Below are positions 41,820-51,192 of a stretch of 64,000 bases of DNA, piece by piece. The notes below the pieces were generated by a model, which was given only the letters and a program-made list of their open reading frames with translations, ran no database searches and was not told the DNA's origin. Position 1 is the stretch's first letter. The number at the start of each line of letters is the position of its first letter. The stretch comes from JABWCQ01 sp964530625 (GTDB lineage: Bacteria > Electryoneota > RPQS01), in assembly GCA_964530625.1 (NCBI GenBank), contig CAZHAK010000013.1, positions 3,473-67,472 of the forward strand, written 5' to 3'. The position numbers and the translations under genes were made by a program.

Positions 41820-44800
41820 TTTCTCACCTTTGCCAGTTTGATTGTTTCCTCAATGGATTGATCACCTTGTTTGGCGACAATTCTCGCGAAGTAAACTCCG
41901 TTCGCAACTTCATCTCCGGTTTCGTCGCGGCCATCCCAAAGCTGCGTGCGATAGTTCGCGGTCGCGCGTTCCGTGTCTCGGAGTGTGCGGATCAGCCTGC
42001 CCGACACGGTGTAGATTTTGACTTCCGTGAAGTCGTCCGTGACTCCCGTGAGCACATATGAGATTGTGGTGTTCTGCTGGAACGGATTGGGGTAATTTAT
42101 TGCCCATTCGAAGCCGAAGGTGCCGCGCACATCAAACTGCGCTTCATACTCCGACGTATTGTTATGATTGTCGGAGGCGATGACTTTCAGAGTATGCTGT
42201 CCGGCCTCAAGGTCCGGCTCAATCATCGCAGTCATACTAGACGTAGTAAACATCGTATCGTTCCAAGTGATCAGGTCTTCGGAAATCGTATCTCCGTCCA
42301 GGATCAGATGGAAAGATCCGTCATAGCGATGCACACCCGCGGCATCCGAAAACGTTGCGAAGATTTGCGGATGGTTGGGGACAAGTGAGCCTTGGGTGAA
42401 GCGTAATCCTCCCACAGCCAATTCGATTCTGGGTCCCTGAGTATCCAGTCGGCGGAAGATGCCTATTTCACCAAGGTAGGGCACAACACCGGTCGCCCGC
42501 AAACGCCAAGCAACGAGTGTATCAAGTCTTGAAGGCTGCACAGGCTCCGGCAGTACCCGAATCGTATCTGTGGGTATGCGCGAGATTTCCACATCTTCAG
42601 CGATTAACCAATAGCCCCTTCTCGGATCTTTGACATAGAGCGAATAAGGAGCGAGCGGAACTTGGCTGCGCAATGTGTCACGGCCATCCAGGCTGACGGT
42701 AACGGTCGCACGGAAATCTGAGCTTAGTGCGGCAACCGAGTCATCGAACAGGGCCTTGAAAACACCGTGTACACTCTGACTGAAGGGCTGAGCGAGTCCT
42801 TGTGTCCCCAGTGTACCAATTTCTGTTGCGGGCAAAATGCGTGGCTGAGTGTAGCCGATCGCCGCGCTGTCACGCGACAGCACATTGGGCAAGACTCGTA
42901 CGTACAGAGTGTCCTTTCTCGTCGTCGAAGGATAGCGGTGCGGACCGATCTGCAAGGGTCGCTCATAAAATGTTCCGCGCGCTCTGGACGAAGGATAGTA
43001 GCTTGGCATATTCAGCACGAAGTCGCGGCGGTTATTCGTCTCGCTTGATTCGAGATACACGTTGTCGGGATCCACCTGAATTGTCACGGAATAGCGGCCC
43101 GGCTTGAAACTCGTCGGAATCAGCACGCTTCGTTCAGCTTCTCCGAAATTCAGTGTGGTATCAATATGATTGACTGTAAACGAATCCAGTACGACACGCA
43201 CAGTGTCATTGTTTAGCACATATGTGGAGTCGCGGACACCGGTTAAGCGGAAAGTGACCTCCGTAAAAGGCCGGGAGACAGTACTTCGTGAAACACGAAT
43301 GGGCTGTCCGTAGTAAGGCCTCGCGCCCCCCAGCTCGGCGGGCGAAAACCCTCGCACAAAGGTAAGAGTCAAGTCCGGTTTCACTTCAAGCCGCAAGTCA
43401 TAAAACTCGGATTCAAACTCGGCCTCTCCAAACGGCTTGACAAAGAACTTCATGCGATAGGACCCGCCCTCAAATTCATAGGGGCCGAGTTCCCGGGGAG
43501 TTTGCCAATAGCCGGGTTCCGTTTGCGCCAAGTTAAACGTGTCAATCTGCACGGGGCCCTGCGGGGGAGTGTAAATTCCCCTGAATCTCACACGCTCTAC
43601 GTCGTTGACATGTAGAATGGTGGCTCCGACTCGGAACACTTCATTACTGAACGCGACAGGTCCGGGAATTGGAGCGACGTCGAAAATTTGGACGTTCGTC
43701 AAACTGTCGGCCAGGAAGATTGGGAAGCATCCGATCGCGTTGCGCTTCAGAATAGGATCCGTGACATATACGACGACACGACCTCGCGGCGCCACAAAAC
43801 GTCTGAGAGCCACCGCGTCAGTCGTGCAAACTCTGGTGACGCAGCGTCCGGCATCTTCGACGTCATTCGGATCAAATATCGGTGATTGCGTGGTTGCAAG
43901 CGAGGGAACAATCCGGTCGCCAATTTGTCTGTAGTTGTAAAGCTCGCCGTTGTACGGAAGCACAAATGCCGTGGTGTTTGATCTTTCAAACTCCTGCGGA
44001 TCCCACGGCAGCGTTATGATTACGCGGAGCGAGTCCGAGTTGGTGGAGTCAGTCGGATCAAGCACATTGGATTCACCAAGGATTTCGGGGAAGATATCAT
44101 CGTTTGGAATCGCCAGCCTCAAGCCGGGATCTCCAAGCAGGTTCATCATCATCATCATCCCGAACGGCGTACTGAAGGCCACAGGTTGATTGTTCGAACT
44201 CCAGAACCGTGCTTTGTTGAAAGCGGCGGCTTCTCCCATGGTTTTCGCGGGTCTTGTCATGACAAAGTCATAGAGCCTGAGCTGCATGCTCAGACCCGCG
44301 ATAGCCCACCCGACACCGGCCGAACTGTAGAAACCGCTGGCGCCTATTAGGTCGTTGTTGTTGTTTCGCGTGAAGAGAAACGCTTCCCCGAGCACCGCGG
44401 CCTGACTTCGCGAATCAAAGGCACCGACATAGCAGGTGAAATTGGTGACGAACGGATAGGTATCGCGATTATTGAGCAGCCGCACACCTGCGACGTCAAT
44501 CAAGCGACTACCGGACCAGACACCGCCACCCCCGTGCCCGTTGTAATTAACGATGACGCTTCCGTCGCGCAGCGCGTCGCGCAAACGGATCGGGCCTTGT
44601 CCGGCAGGAATACTGTCCAAATAAAGGCGCGTGATGTTCGTGCAGGCGCTTCCAACCAATTCCCGCAGCGCGGGTTCGGAGTAATTCGTGACAAAATTAA
44701 ATTGGTTGTCATGCGTATCCGCGATCATCAGGACGTTGCTTTGGAACAGGCCCTCGTAGTCGCGGATGGATTCGTACTTGAGTACTTTTCCGACGTAGGT

Positions 44801-47245
44801 TTGCAGTTCAAACGGCGTGCGGCAGGAAATTCGTCCAACGGCTATATCGGGAATGATGTCATTTTCTGGACCCGAGACACAGCCCATTAGATAGTCCGTC
44901 GCGCAAGCTCCGAATTCAGGCGTGAACGGCGCAAACGTCGGCAACTGGTTTCCGGGGATGCTTCCTTCGCGCTGCTCGAGTACGGCGTCGCCGACTAGGC
45001 AGCAGTGCGTCGGTCGAACGCTCCAGTTGTTGTACGCGTATCTCAGAAAATCACGAATCGCAAAAGGAGTGGCTAAGCCGCCCGAAAACTGTTCATAAAC
45101 TTCGCTCAGAGGGACGGTCAGAACGGAGTTGTTAAACGTCACCCGCCTTACACTGTCGAGCATCTGCACGGATGTATCGGCCATGTACGGGTCGTAGGCG
45201 ATGATAATGTATTCCGCGCCCGGGTGGTTTCGCAAGTCCATGGCAAACGTGTCGGGCGTCATTGAAAACGGTGGGAAAATACTGTTCTGACTCCAGACCA
45301 AGACATCGTGTTTGCCGGATGAAATCATGGGAAAACGCACGGCCCAGCTCGCGCTTTCGTCGGAAGGTGTGACTCGCCTCACGTCAAGCGAAGTCAGGCG
45401 GCTCGAACCGAGTTTCCAAACTTGAACGTCGCGGTCGGCAAAACCGCGAATATCGTAAGCCACTGTATCACGCAGAGGCTGGTCGAAATCAAACCGGAAT
45501 TGGCCGCTGAACGCCCGCAGATCCCGTTCATACTCGACTTCAAACCAGTTCACATAGATTTTATCAGCCGTGCCGCCAATCGCGTTGCCCGGCACCGTCA
45601 CCGTGAAGATGTTATTGCCGTGGATCAGATCTTCCGTCCGGATGTTGCTGTTGCTGCTGCTATCAAGCTTCGTGGAGAAAACCACTGGTGACTGCCCGCC
45701 CCAAGCCTGAGCGGGATCGCTGCTATTCTGGCGCCCCACAGTCAGGCCGCTGTCCGTCAGAGCGTTCAGAGAAACGATAGCGTAATGGTTGAAGCCGGGC
45801 GTCGCACTCAAACCTGTCAAGGACGCACGGACGATAACCGGCTTGAAGCTGAACTCCGGGATGCGGTTGGGATAGGGAATGAATCCCTCAAAGTCGCGGG
45901 ACGTAAGAGCGTCCACTCTTTCGCCCCAAAACCAATTATCCATGACCACGCCGAGCGGACCTTCCACGGGAAGTCTTGTCGCGAGATACCCCGTGGCTTG
46001 ACCGAGGCGATCATGGAAGCGATCTTTCTCAAAGTGAAGTTTCACTCTTACGCTGCGAACAGTTCTTGCACCCCATGTGGGCTGCCACGATCCGTCTTCT
46101 TCACCCATGCGCAGACCAGGCCGACCATCGCCCCAATAGAGCTGATAGCAGTTTTCGACAGAATACGGGTCCTCATAAAGAGACGGTTCTTTATGGATGA
46201 ACGTCTTTTCGTTCCGTTCTCCGAAGAAGTCAATATAATCGTACTCGTCGAATCGTCCGTCTTCCTGACCTTCCACGACGATAGGAATTTCACGTCCTTT
46301 GTTGTAGATGTGCAGATCCCACGGAGTGATTTGATCCAGCGGGACTCCCATCAGGTGCATGTATGCGCCGGTCAGGCGGATCATGCTCGTCTCGCGGACG
46401 TAAATTCGCCAGCTGTTGACGTTGTAGATCGGGCCTTCGTGCTCATCAAGGTTTTCGAAGAACCGCTCTTCACGATGCTCGGCAGCACGCGAGGGCAAGG
46501 AAGTTTCCGCCATGTTTCCAAGCAATGCGCGCAGAGATTGCGTCTCGCTCGCTCTGTCTGGTTGTCTTATTTCGTTATTTGACGAATTTGGCCGAATGAC
46601 CTGAATCGTAGCCCGCTTAAGAACACGGCCCTGACCAGTCAAAGTATTAATTTGAATTGGCCTAAGATTCAGAGCGAGTAGTCGGTGTCCGCGATAGATT
46701 CCGGGCTCGGATAGCTCCACCATCCGAGAAGGCCAGAGGCTGGCTTTCTTGGGCTGGAGCTGCCTGCGCTCTTGCAGAGTCAGCCTGCGCGCATCATCTT
46801 CGACCGCCCAAACGGTATCCTTGCTGCTGGAACTGGGCCGGGCGTCAACAACAAAGTCCTCCGGCATCGGGAGGCATGGGCCCAGATTGATCGTCTCATA
46901 AACCGCATCTAGCAGTGACACGGAAGCATGACCGGGCAGGGCATCGAGAAGCTCAGTCACTCCCGGCAACAGAATGACTCCCGGCTCATGAACCGGAGGG
47001 GCACCCTCCATAACAATTTCGGTCACCGCTCCGGTTTCGCTGTCCACGATGGGCTCGTATGCAGGAGCTACCCACTCAAGCACGACACGTTCCGCCGTGA
47101 CTTCCCGTAGATGGAGACCGGGAATAGCACTCTTAGCTAACTGTTTTGCAGTCTTTACGGTGGACTTTTGCCCAGCCGAAAAACCCTGCCAGAATAGTCC
47201 GGCAAGACAGCTTAAGAGGATTACGAATAGGGTCTTAGATTTCAT
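41816..47245 (-). CDS. porU: PorU-like C25 (gingipain-type) T9SS sortase
   Basis: A protein of about 1809 residues; ATG 47245 opens a signal peptide (MKSKTLFVILLSCLAGLF), with 47266 as an alternative. The C25 peptidase domain (about 700-1060) keeps catalytic His904 (NYNGHGGGG) and Cys938 (TNFTCYVGAF), 34 residues apart as in gingipains. The C-terminal 900 residues are mostly beta-sandwich domains, including a CARDB-like RFDVTGV... module and Ig-like repeats. The end is NYPNPFQQNTTISYVL ... NGVYFARI, a FlgD-like T9SS tail. PorU cleaves cargo tails and attaches the protein to surface lipopolysaccharide. It is much longer than the 1158-residue PorU of Porphyromonas. It overlaps porV by 4 bases. 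Confidence 0.9.
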   Translation of the reverse strand: MKSKTLFVILLSCLAGLFWQGFSAGQKSTVKTAKQLAKSAIPGLHLREVTAERVVLEWVAPAYEPIVDSETGAVTEIVMEGAPPVHEPGVILLPGVTELLDALPGHASVSLLDAVYETINLGPCLPMPEDFVVDARPSSSSKDTVWAVEDDARRLTLQERRQLQPKKASLWPSRMVELSEPGIYRGHRLLALNLRPIQINTLTGQGRVLKRATIQVIRPNSSNNEIRQPDRASETQSLRALLGNMAETSLPSRAAEHREERFFENLDEHEGPIYNVNSWRIYVRETSMIRLTGAYMHLMGVPLDQITPWDLHIYNKGREIPIVVEGQEDGRFDEYDYIDFFGERNEKTFIHKEPSLYEDPYSVENCYQLYWGDGRPGLRMGEEDGSWQPTWGARTVRSVRVKLHFEKDRFHDRLGQATGYLATRLPVEGPLGVVMDNWFWGERVDALTSRDFEGFIPYPNRIPEFSFKPVIVRASLTGLSATPGFNHYAIVSLNALTDSGLTVGRQNSSDPAQAWGGQSPVVFSTKLDSSSNSNIRTEDLIHGNNIFTVTVPGNAIGGTADKIYVNWFEVEYERDLRAFSGQFRFDFDQPLRDTVAYDIRGFADRDVQVWKLGSSRLTSLDVRRVTPSDESASWAVRFPMISSGKHDVLVWSQNSIFPPFSMTPDTFAMDLRNHPGAEYIIIAYDPYMADTSVQMLDSVRRVTFNNSVLTVPLSEVYEQFSGGLATPFAIRDFLRYAYNNWSVRPTHCCLVGDAVLEQREGSIPGNQLPTFAPFTPEFGACATDYLMGCVSGPENDIIPDIAVGRISCRTPFELQTYVGKVLKYESIRDYEGLFQSNVLMIADTHDNQFNFVTNYSEPALRELVGSACTNITRLYLDSIPAGQGPIRLRDALRDGSVIVNYNGHGGGGVWSGSRLIDVAGVRLLNNRDTYPFVTNFTCYVGAFDSRSQAAVLGEAFLFTRNNNNDLIGASGFYSSAGVGWAIAGLSMQLRLYDFVMTRPAKTMGEAAAFNKARFWSSNNQPVAFSTPFGMMMMMNLLGDPGLRLAIPNDDIFPEILGESNVLDPTDSTNSDSLRVIITLPWDPQEFERSNTTAFVLPYNGELYNYRQIGDRIVPSLATTQSPIFDPNDVEDAGRCVTRVCTTDAVALRRFVAPRGRVVVYVTDPILKRNAIGCFPIFLADSLTNVQIFDVAPIPGPVAFSNEVFRVGATILHVNDVERVRFRGIYTPPQGPVQIDTFNLAQTEPGYWQTPRELGPYEFEGGSYRMKFFVKPFGEAEFESEFYDLRLEVKPDLTLTFVRGFSPAELGGARPYYGQPIRVSRSTVSRPFTEVTFRLTGVRDSTYVLNNDTVRVVLDSFTVNHIDTTLNFGEAERSVLIPTSFKPGRYSVTIQVDPDNVYLESSETNNRRDFVLNMPSYYPSSRARGTFYERPLQIGPHRYPSTTRKDTLYVRVLPNVLSRDSAAIGYTQPRILPATEIGTLGTQGLAQPFSQSVHGVFKALFDDSVAALSSDFRATVTVSLDGRDTLRSQVPLAPYSLYVKDPRRGYWLIAEDVEISRIPTDTIRVLPEPVQPSRLDTLVAWRLRATGVVPYLGEIGIFRRLDTQGPRIELAVGGLRFTQGSLVPNHPQIFATFSDAAGVHRYDGSFHLILDGDTISEDLITWNDTMFTTSSMTAMIEPDLEAGQHTLKVIASDNHNNTSEYEAQFDVRGTFGFEWAINYPNPFQQNTTISYVLTGVTDDFTEVKIYTVSGRLIRTLRDTERATANYRTQLWDGRDETGDEVANGVYFARIVAKQGDQSIEETIKLAKVRK

Positions 47246-47273
47246 ACCTGCTATAGAGTTGGCCATAAACAAA

Positions 47274-47390
47274 AAATTCGCTGACCTCTTCTCTATTCGA
47301 TGCAACGTCACAAAGGGAGGCAGTTCCCGAGAGGAGCGGCTTCCATAGGTTTACGAGGTTACATCGAACGGAAAAAGGGTTAGCGAATTT
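47274..47390 (-). promoter_or_regulatory. Structured leader of the porU operon, attenuator-like
   Basis: On the minus strand two 33-base arms (47390-47358 and 47306-47274) form a long stem around a 51-base loop. They match at 26 of 33 positions, and four more pair as G-U in RNA. The distal arm runs into TTTTTT (47277-47271 region), like an intrinsic terminator. A short hairpin AGCGAA-AA-TTCGCT (about 47396-47383) shares the TTCGCT with the proximal arm, so the two folds exclude each other. The loop holds G/C-rich sequence. No known riboswitch was recognised. Confidence 0.55.
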
Positions 47391-47424
47391 TCGCTTGGGG
47401 TCTCTCGTTTCCGAATTACCTCGG

Positions 47425-47453
47425 AGTATAGGTATCTTTTTCCAGCTTGTCAA
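47425..47453 (-). promoter_or_regulatory. Sigma-70-type promoter of the porU operon
   Basis: On the minus strand TTGACA (47453-47448), a 17-base spacer and TATACT (47430-47425). The start near 47418 gives a leader of about 173 nt containing the attenuator-like structure. Confidence 0.8.
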
Positions 47454-47587
47454 GAGTCTTAAGGGTCTAAATACAGTATTTTAGGGTGAGTGGGCCGGAG
47501 CCAGCCATTTGGATGCCATAGAGCAAATGTCAGACCTTACATGACCCAGCGAGAATGTTGACGTAGGGCGAAATCGGGTGATTTGCC

Positions 47588-47616
47588 TTGAAATCGAGCA
47601 TAATATTCGCTATAAT
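47588..47616 (+). promoter_or_regulatory. Sigma-70-type promoter of pgi
   Basis: TTGAAA (47588-47593), a 17-base spacer, TATAAT (47611-47616). Transcription would start near 47623, 45 nt before the ATG. Confidence 0.75.
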
Positions 47617-47667
47617 GATGAGTTCCTGAAACTGATTTTACTCGACTTGGCCTCGGGAGGGCCTCAA

Positions 47668-49032
47668 ATGTCTTTAACTGTAAATTTTGGCTTCGCTTTA
47701 TCGAAGAAGCTGGCTGGCCATGGGATAGCGAATGAAATGCTCAAGCCGGCGCTGGATCGCACGGCCAAGGCTCTTGAAGGGATTCGCGGGGAGCGCGCGG
47801 CAGGCAAGCTTCCTTATCTGGATTTGCCGGAAGATGCCAAGGCAAAAGTCGCTTGCAAGGAGATGGCCGAGCAGTTCGTGGGCTATGAGAATTTTCTGTT
47901 GTCGGGCATTGGCGGCAGCGCGCTGGGGCCGTTGGCGATTTTCAATGCGCTCGGACATCCGTTGCACAATTTGCTTTCGAATGCCAAGCGCAAAGGTGCG
48001 CCGCGATTTTTCGCTCTGGACAATGTGGATCCGGTGCTGGCCGACGCGCTGTTGTCTTATTGCAAGCCGGACAAAACGGTATACAATATCATCTCCAAGA
48101 GCGGTTCCACTGCGGAGACAGCTGCGGCAACGTTGCTGATTTTTCAACTGCTTCAGAAGAAACTCGGTGCGGACTGGAAGAAGAACGTAGTCTGCACGAC
48201 GGATCCGACCAGCGGAGACTTGCGGAAGCTTTGCACAGATGAAAAATTGCGGACGCTTCCTCTGCATTCAGGAGTTGGTGGCCGGTTTTCGGTCTTGACC
48301 CCGGTGGGATTGTTTCCCTCTTATTGCTTAGGATTTGACGTGGATGCGATGCTCGCAGGCGCAGCAGAGATGCGCGAGCGCTGTTTGGACAGTGACGTGC
48401 ACAGAAATCCTGCCGCACAAATGGCCGCTTTGCTCTATTTGTTTGACAGCACACAGCACAAGAAGATGCATGTGATGATGGCCTATGCCAATGGACTGTA
48501 TGGCATGGCCGATTGGTTCCGGCAGATTTGGGCCGAGTCACTGGGCAAAGAGCTGGACAACGAAGGCCGTGTGGTCAATAACGGCCCGACGCCGCTGAAA
48601 GCTCTGGGTACGACGGATCAGCACTCGCAGGTGCAGCTCTATATTGAAGGGCCGCATGACAAAGTCTTCTTGTTCTTGGAATGCAAGAAATTCGGCAAGC
48701 GCCTGAAACTTCCGGAAATGTATAATAATGTCTCGTCGCTGAATTATCTCGGCGGACAGACGATGAACAAATTGCTCGCCGCCGAGTTTACTGCGACCCG
48801 TGAAGCACTCGCGCAGCGTGGCCGCCCCTCGATGACGATTACTTTCCCCGAAATTGACGCGCACGCCGTCGGCGAGTTCTTCATGCTGTGGGAAATGGTC
48901 ACTTCCATCAGCGGTTCGCTCTATAGAATAAATCCCTACGATCAACCCGGTGTCGAACTCGGCAAGCAGTTGACCTACGGCTTGATGGGCCGCGCGGGAT
49001 TTGAGGACAAGGCTAAGGGGATTAAGGTGTAA
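47668..49032 (+). CDS. pgi: Glucose-6-phosphate isomerase
   Basis: A protein of 454 residues; ATG 47668 has GGGAGG 8 bases upstream. It interconverts glucose 6-phosphate and fructose 6-phosphate. Signatures are SGIGGSALGPLAIFNAL (substrate-phosphate loop), ISKSGSTAETAA, GVGGRFSVLTPVG, and a C-terminal GKQLTYGLMG with the catalytic Lys context. The length matches the shorter bacterial Pgi class. It begins a long plus-strand run of envelope-linked genes. Confidence 0.94.
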   Translation: MSLTVNFGFALSKKLAGHGIANEMLKPALDRTAKALEGIRGERAAGKLPYLDLPEDAKAKVACKEMAEQFVGYENFLLSGIGGSALGPLAIFNALGHPLHNLLSNAKRKGAPRFFALDNVDPVLADALLSYCKPDKTVYNIISKSGSTAETAAATLLIFQLLQKKLGADWKKNVVCTTDPTSGDLRKLCTDEKLRTLPLHSGVGGRFSVLTPVGLFPSYCLGFDVDAMLAGAAEMRERCLDSDVHRNPAAQMAALLYLFDSTQHKKMHVMMAYANGLYGMADWFRQIWAESLGKELDNEGRVVNNGPTPLKALGTTDQHSQVQLYIEGPHDKVFLFLECKKFGKRLKLPEMYNNVSSLNYLGGQTMNKLLAAEFTATREALAQRGRPSMTITFPEIDAHAVGEFFMLWEMVTSISGSLYRINPYDQPGVELGKQLTYGLMGRAGFEDKAKGIKV

Positions 49033-49048
49033 CAATCTCGGAGGGGTT

Positions 49049-49636
49049 ATGCGCGTCGTATTGCTTTGCTTGCTTGTTCTTTTTTCCGGATGCGCGCACA
49101 CGTTGGTGATTGAGAAGGGTGCGCCGCCGGAGCGGTATCGGGAAGCGCAGGAATTCTTGCATTCGGACAAACCTGCGAGTTTGTTTTTGCATACCGGAAC
49201 GAAACTGCGCGCGACGGATTTGTATATCGGGCCGGATTCAACCGTGTTCCGGATTGACGCTGGAACCGACCGGATTGTGATTTTGAACGAGCGGATTCGG
49301 AGCATCACCACGCAGGATGCACGCAAAGGAATTCGCAAAGGTGCGGTGATTGGCGGGATTACTGGCGGGTTTCTCGGGCTTGTTATAGGCGGATTGATTG
49401 CATCAATTGACTATAATGTAAATTGCGATTCTGGTCCTGAGGAAGAAGATTACACGTGGTCTTGCACTCAGCCGAAGGAGAACGACGCTATCGCTGTTCT
49501 CGCAGGAGTAGGTACCGGGCTCTTGATTGGCAGCGCTGTCGGCGCCTTAATCGGAAGTCAATCGGGCACGATGCGAAGCGTGCTTTTCTACCGCGACCCG
49601 AAAGACCCGCGCCGCTGGGAATACTTGCCGCGATAG
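49049..49636 (+). CDS. Lipoprotein with two glycine-zipper segments
   Basis: A protein of 195 residues; ATG 49049 follows GGAGGGG. Lipobox LFSGC predicts lipid anchoring. The middle has GAVIGGITGGFLGLVIGG and the C-terminal part VLAGVGTGLLIGSAVGALIG, both glycine-zipper helices that can insert in membranes. Between them is a short acidic Cys-containing loop (CDSGPEEEDYTWSC). No enzyme motif is seen. It lies 16 bases after pgi. Confidence 0.8.
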   Translation: MRVVLLCLLVLFSGCAHTLVIEKGAPPERYREAQEFLHSDKPASLFLHTGTKLRATDLYIGPDSTVFRIDAGTDRIVILNERIRSITTQDARKGIRKGAVIGGITGGFLGLVIGGLIASIDYNVNCDSGPEEEDYTWSCTQPKENDAIAVLAGVGTGLLIGSAVGALIGSQSGTMRSVLFYRDPKDPRRWEYLPR

Positions 49637-49693
49637 AATAATTTTTTATTATTCGTTTTATTTTTGACTCGGAAAATTCCATTGAGGTGACTC

Positions 49694-50656
49694 GTGGACC
49701 TAAGTCGTAAGCGTTGGATTCGGCGGATTTCGATGCCGCTGTTTTGGATAGCTTTTGTATACTTGCTCGTAGTGTTGATTTTCGCGCTCTTTGTCAAGAC
49801 TCTGGATGATTTACCTGAAGATTTGATTCAGGCGCAGGCGATTGACGGGCTGGTGATGGCGGACGAAGTGCTCTATAACACGATGTCGCAAGTCGCTTGG
49901 CGTAAAGAAGAGGATATCTCGAGAATTGTACCGCCTATTGACAGGACAGATTTGTCCGATTGGGCGGCGGATATTCAAGCGCATATGGACGTCGAGTGCG
50001 CGGTGTTTTTGTACGACGGAAATCTTCTGCGTTGGCCGCTGCTTCCGGCAAGATTTGAATCCAGTACCGGCAAAGTTGACTCCGCTGTACGATTGCCTTT
50101 CAAAACTGATAGCGTCTCGAATGTTAGGACCCTCGGTAATGTTGAACTGCAAGTAATCTGGTCTCTAACTGACGGTCCGCGGGCGCTAATCCTTGATCCA
50201 CCCGACTCAGAGTTGCGTTGGGGCGTCGTGTACCACTTTGAAGAAAGCTATTGGCCGTCATTTCTCCGGCTACTTGGACGATCCACGAATCTGACAAATG
50301 ACTGGGACTTGGCGCCGTTGCGGGCGACGTTCGACATAATCAGGCGGCCGGATCGGCCCGATTCGCTTGCAAACAAGTCAAAATACGGACTTCAGATATT
50401 CTCGCAGTCCGACAGCCTGTACTTCACCACGCCGCAGATAGACACGAGCTACCGCAAATTTGAACAGCGCCACGACTCAATCTCATTCTACACGGTTGTC
50501 TATAATACTGCCTCCAGCGAGAGTTATTTACGGCTCGTCAAAGAAATGTACAAGAGCAACTTGTCGTTACCGTGGTTTAAGATTGGCTTCCTCGTTTTCG
50601 AAATGCTTGTGCTTCTACTCTTCTATTTCTGGATAGGCCGCTTAACTCGCCCGTAG
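49694..50656 (+). CDS. Two-helix membrane protein with periplasmic sensor-like domain, no kinase
   Basis: A protein of 320 residues starting at GTG 49694 after GAGGTGA. One membrane helix near the N-terminus (PLFWIAFVYLLVVLIFALFV) and one at the C-terminus (IGFLVFEMLVLLLFYFWIG) bracket about 250 periplasmic residues. This is the layout of a sensor kinase input module, but the frame stops right after the second helix and no HAMP or kinase follows. It may be an independent membrane protein rather than a fragment. Its stop overlaps the GTG of the next gene. Confidence 0.7.
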   Translation: MDLSRKRWIRRISMPLFWIAFVYLLVVLIFALFVKTLDDLPEDLIQAQAIDGLVMADEVLYNTMSQVAWRKEEDISRIVPPIDRTDLSDWAADIQAHMDVECAVFLYDGNLLRWPLLPARFESSTGKVDSAVRLPFKTDSVSNVRTLGNVELQVIWSLTDGPRALILDPPDSELRWGVVYHFEESYWPSFLRLLGRSTNLTNDWDLAPLRATFDIIRRPDRPDSLANKSKYGLQIFSQSDSLYFTTPQIDTSYRKFEQRHDSISFYTVVYNTASSESYLRLVKEMYKSNLSLPWFKIGFLVFEMLVLLLFYFWIGRLTRP

Positions 50657-51192
50657 TGAATTTCATTCTTCTATCGATACTCATCGTGTCCATACTCACC
50701 GCATCTGAACTCAAGACCATTTCCTTCCTAACCAACTCCGGTGAGACGACCTCACTGAACGCGTTCAAGGGTCAGGTCTTGTTGATCGTGAATACGGCCA
50801 GCGAATGCGGACAGACACCGCAATATGCCGGACTTGAAAAACTTTACGAGAAATACAAAGATCGTGGCTTCACGGTGATTGCCTTTCCGTCAAATGATTT
50901 CAAAAAACAGGAACCGGGTTCCAACGAAGAAATCAAGCACTTTTGCACCACGACTTACGGAGTAACGTTTCCGTTGATGAGCAAGATAACCGTACTGGGT
51001 GAAAACAAGCATCCGTTGTATAAATCTCTCGTGGAACAGACCGAGTCCGCTGAAATCGAATGGAATTTCGCAAAGTTTTTGTTGGACAGAAGCGGCAACG
51101 TGGCCGCGCGAATACACTATAGAACTAAGCCGGACGATCCTTCTGTGACAAGCAAGATTGAGGAATTGTTGGGAGCAGTGACGACGGAATGA
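50656..51192 (+). CDS. Glutathione-peroxidase-family protein (cysteine form, exported)
   Basis: A protein of 178 residues, GTG start at 50656 overlapping the previous stop. An N-terminal hydrophobic stretch suggests export. The peroxidatic Cys51 is in NTASECGQTPQYAGL, and the WNFAKFLLD motif carries the family Trp and Asn. AFPSNDFKKQEPGSNEEI is also typical. Bacterial members mostly use thioredoxin to reduce peroxides. The stop overlaps the next ATG by 4 bases. Confidence 0.92.
   Translation: MNFILLSILIVSILTASELKTISFLTNSGETTSLNAFKGQVLLIVNTASECGQTPQYAGLEKLYEKYKDRGFTVIAFPSNDFKKQEPGSNEEIKHFCTTTYGVTFPLMSKITVLGENKHPLYKSLVEQTESAEIEWNFAKFLLDRSGNVAARIHYRTKPDDPSVTSKIEELLGAVTTE

Noticed and set aside
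45785..46582. 265-codon plus-strand ORF
   Set aside because: Antisense to porU, with no recognisable domain; long shadow frames are expected opposite long genes.
47235..47453. Minus-strand ORF across the porU leader
   Set aside because: Its start codon is the promoter -35 box, upstream of the predicted transcript, and it overlaps the porU start; the similarity between ORFs on both strands here comes from the inverted repeat.
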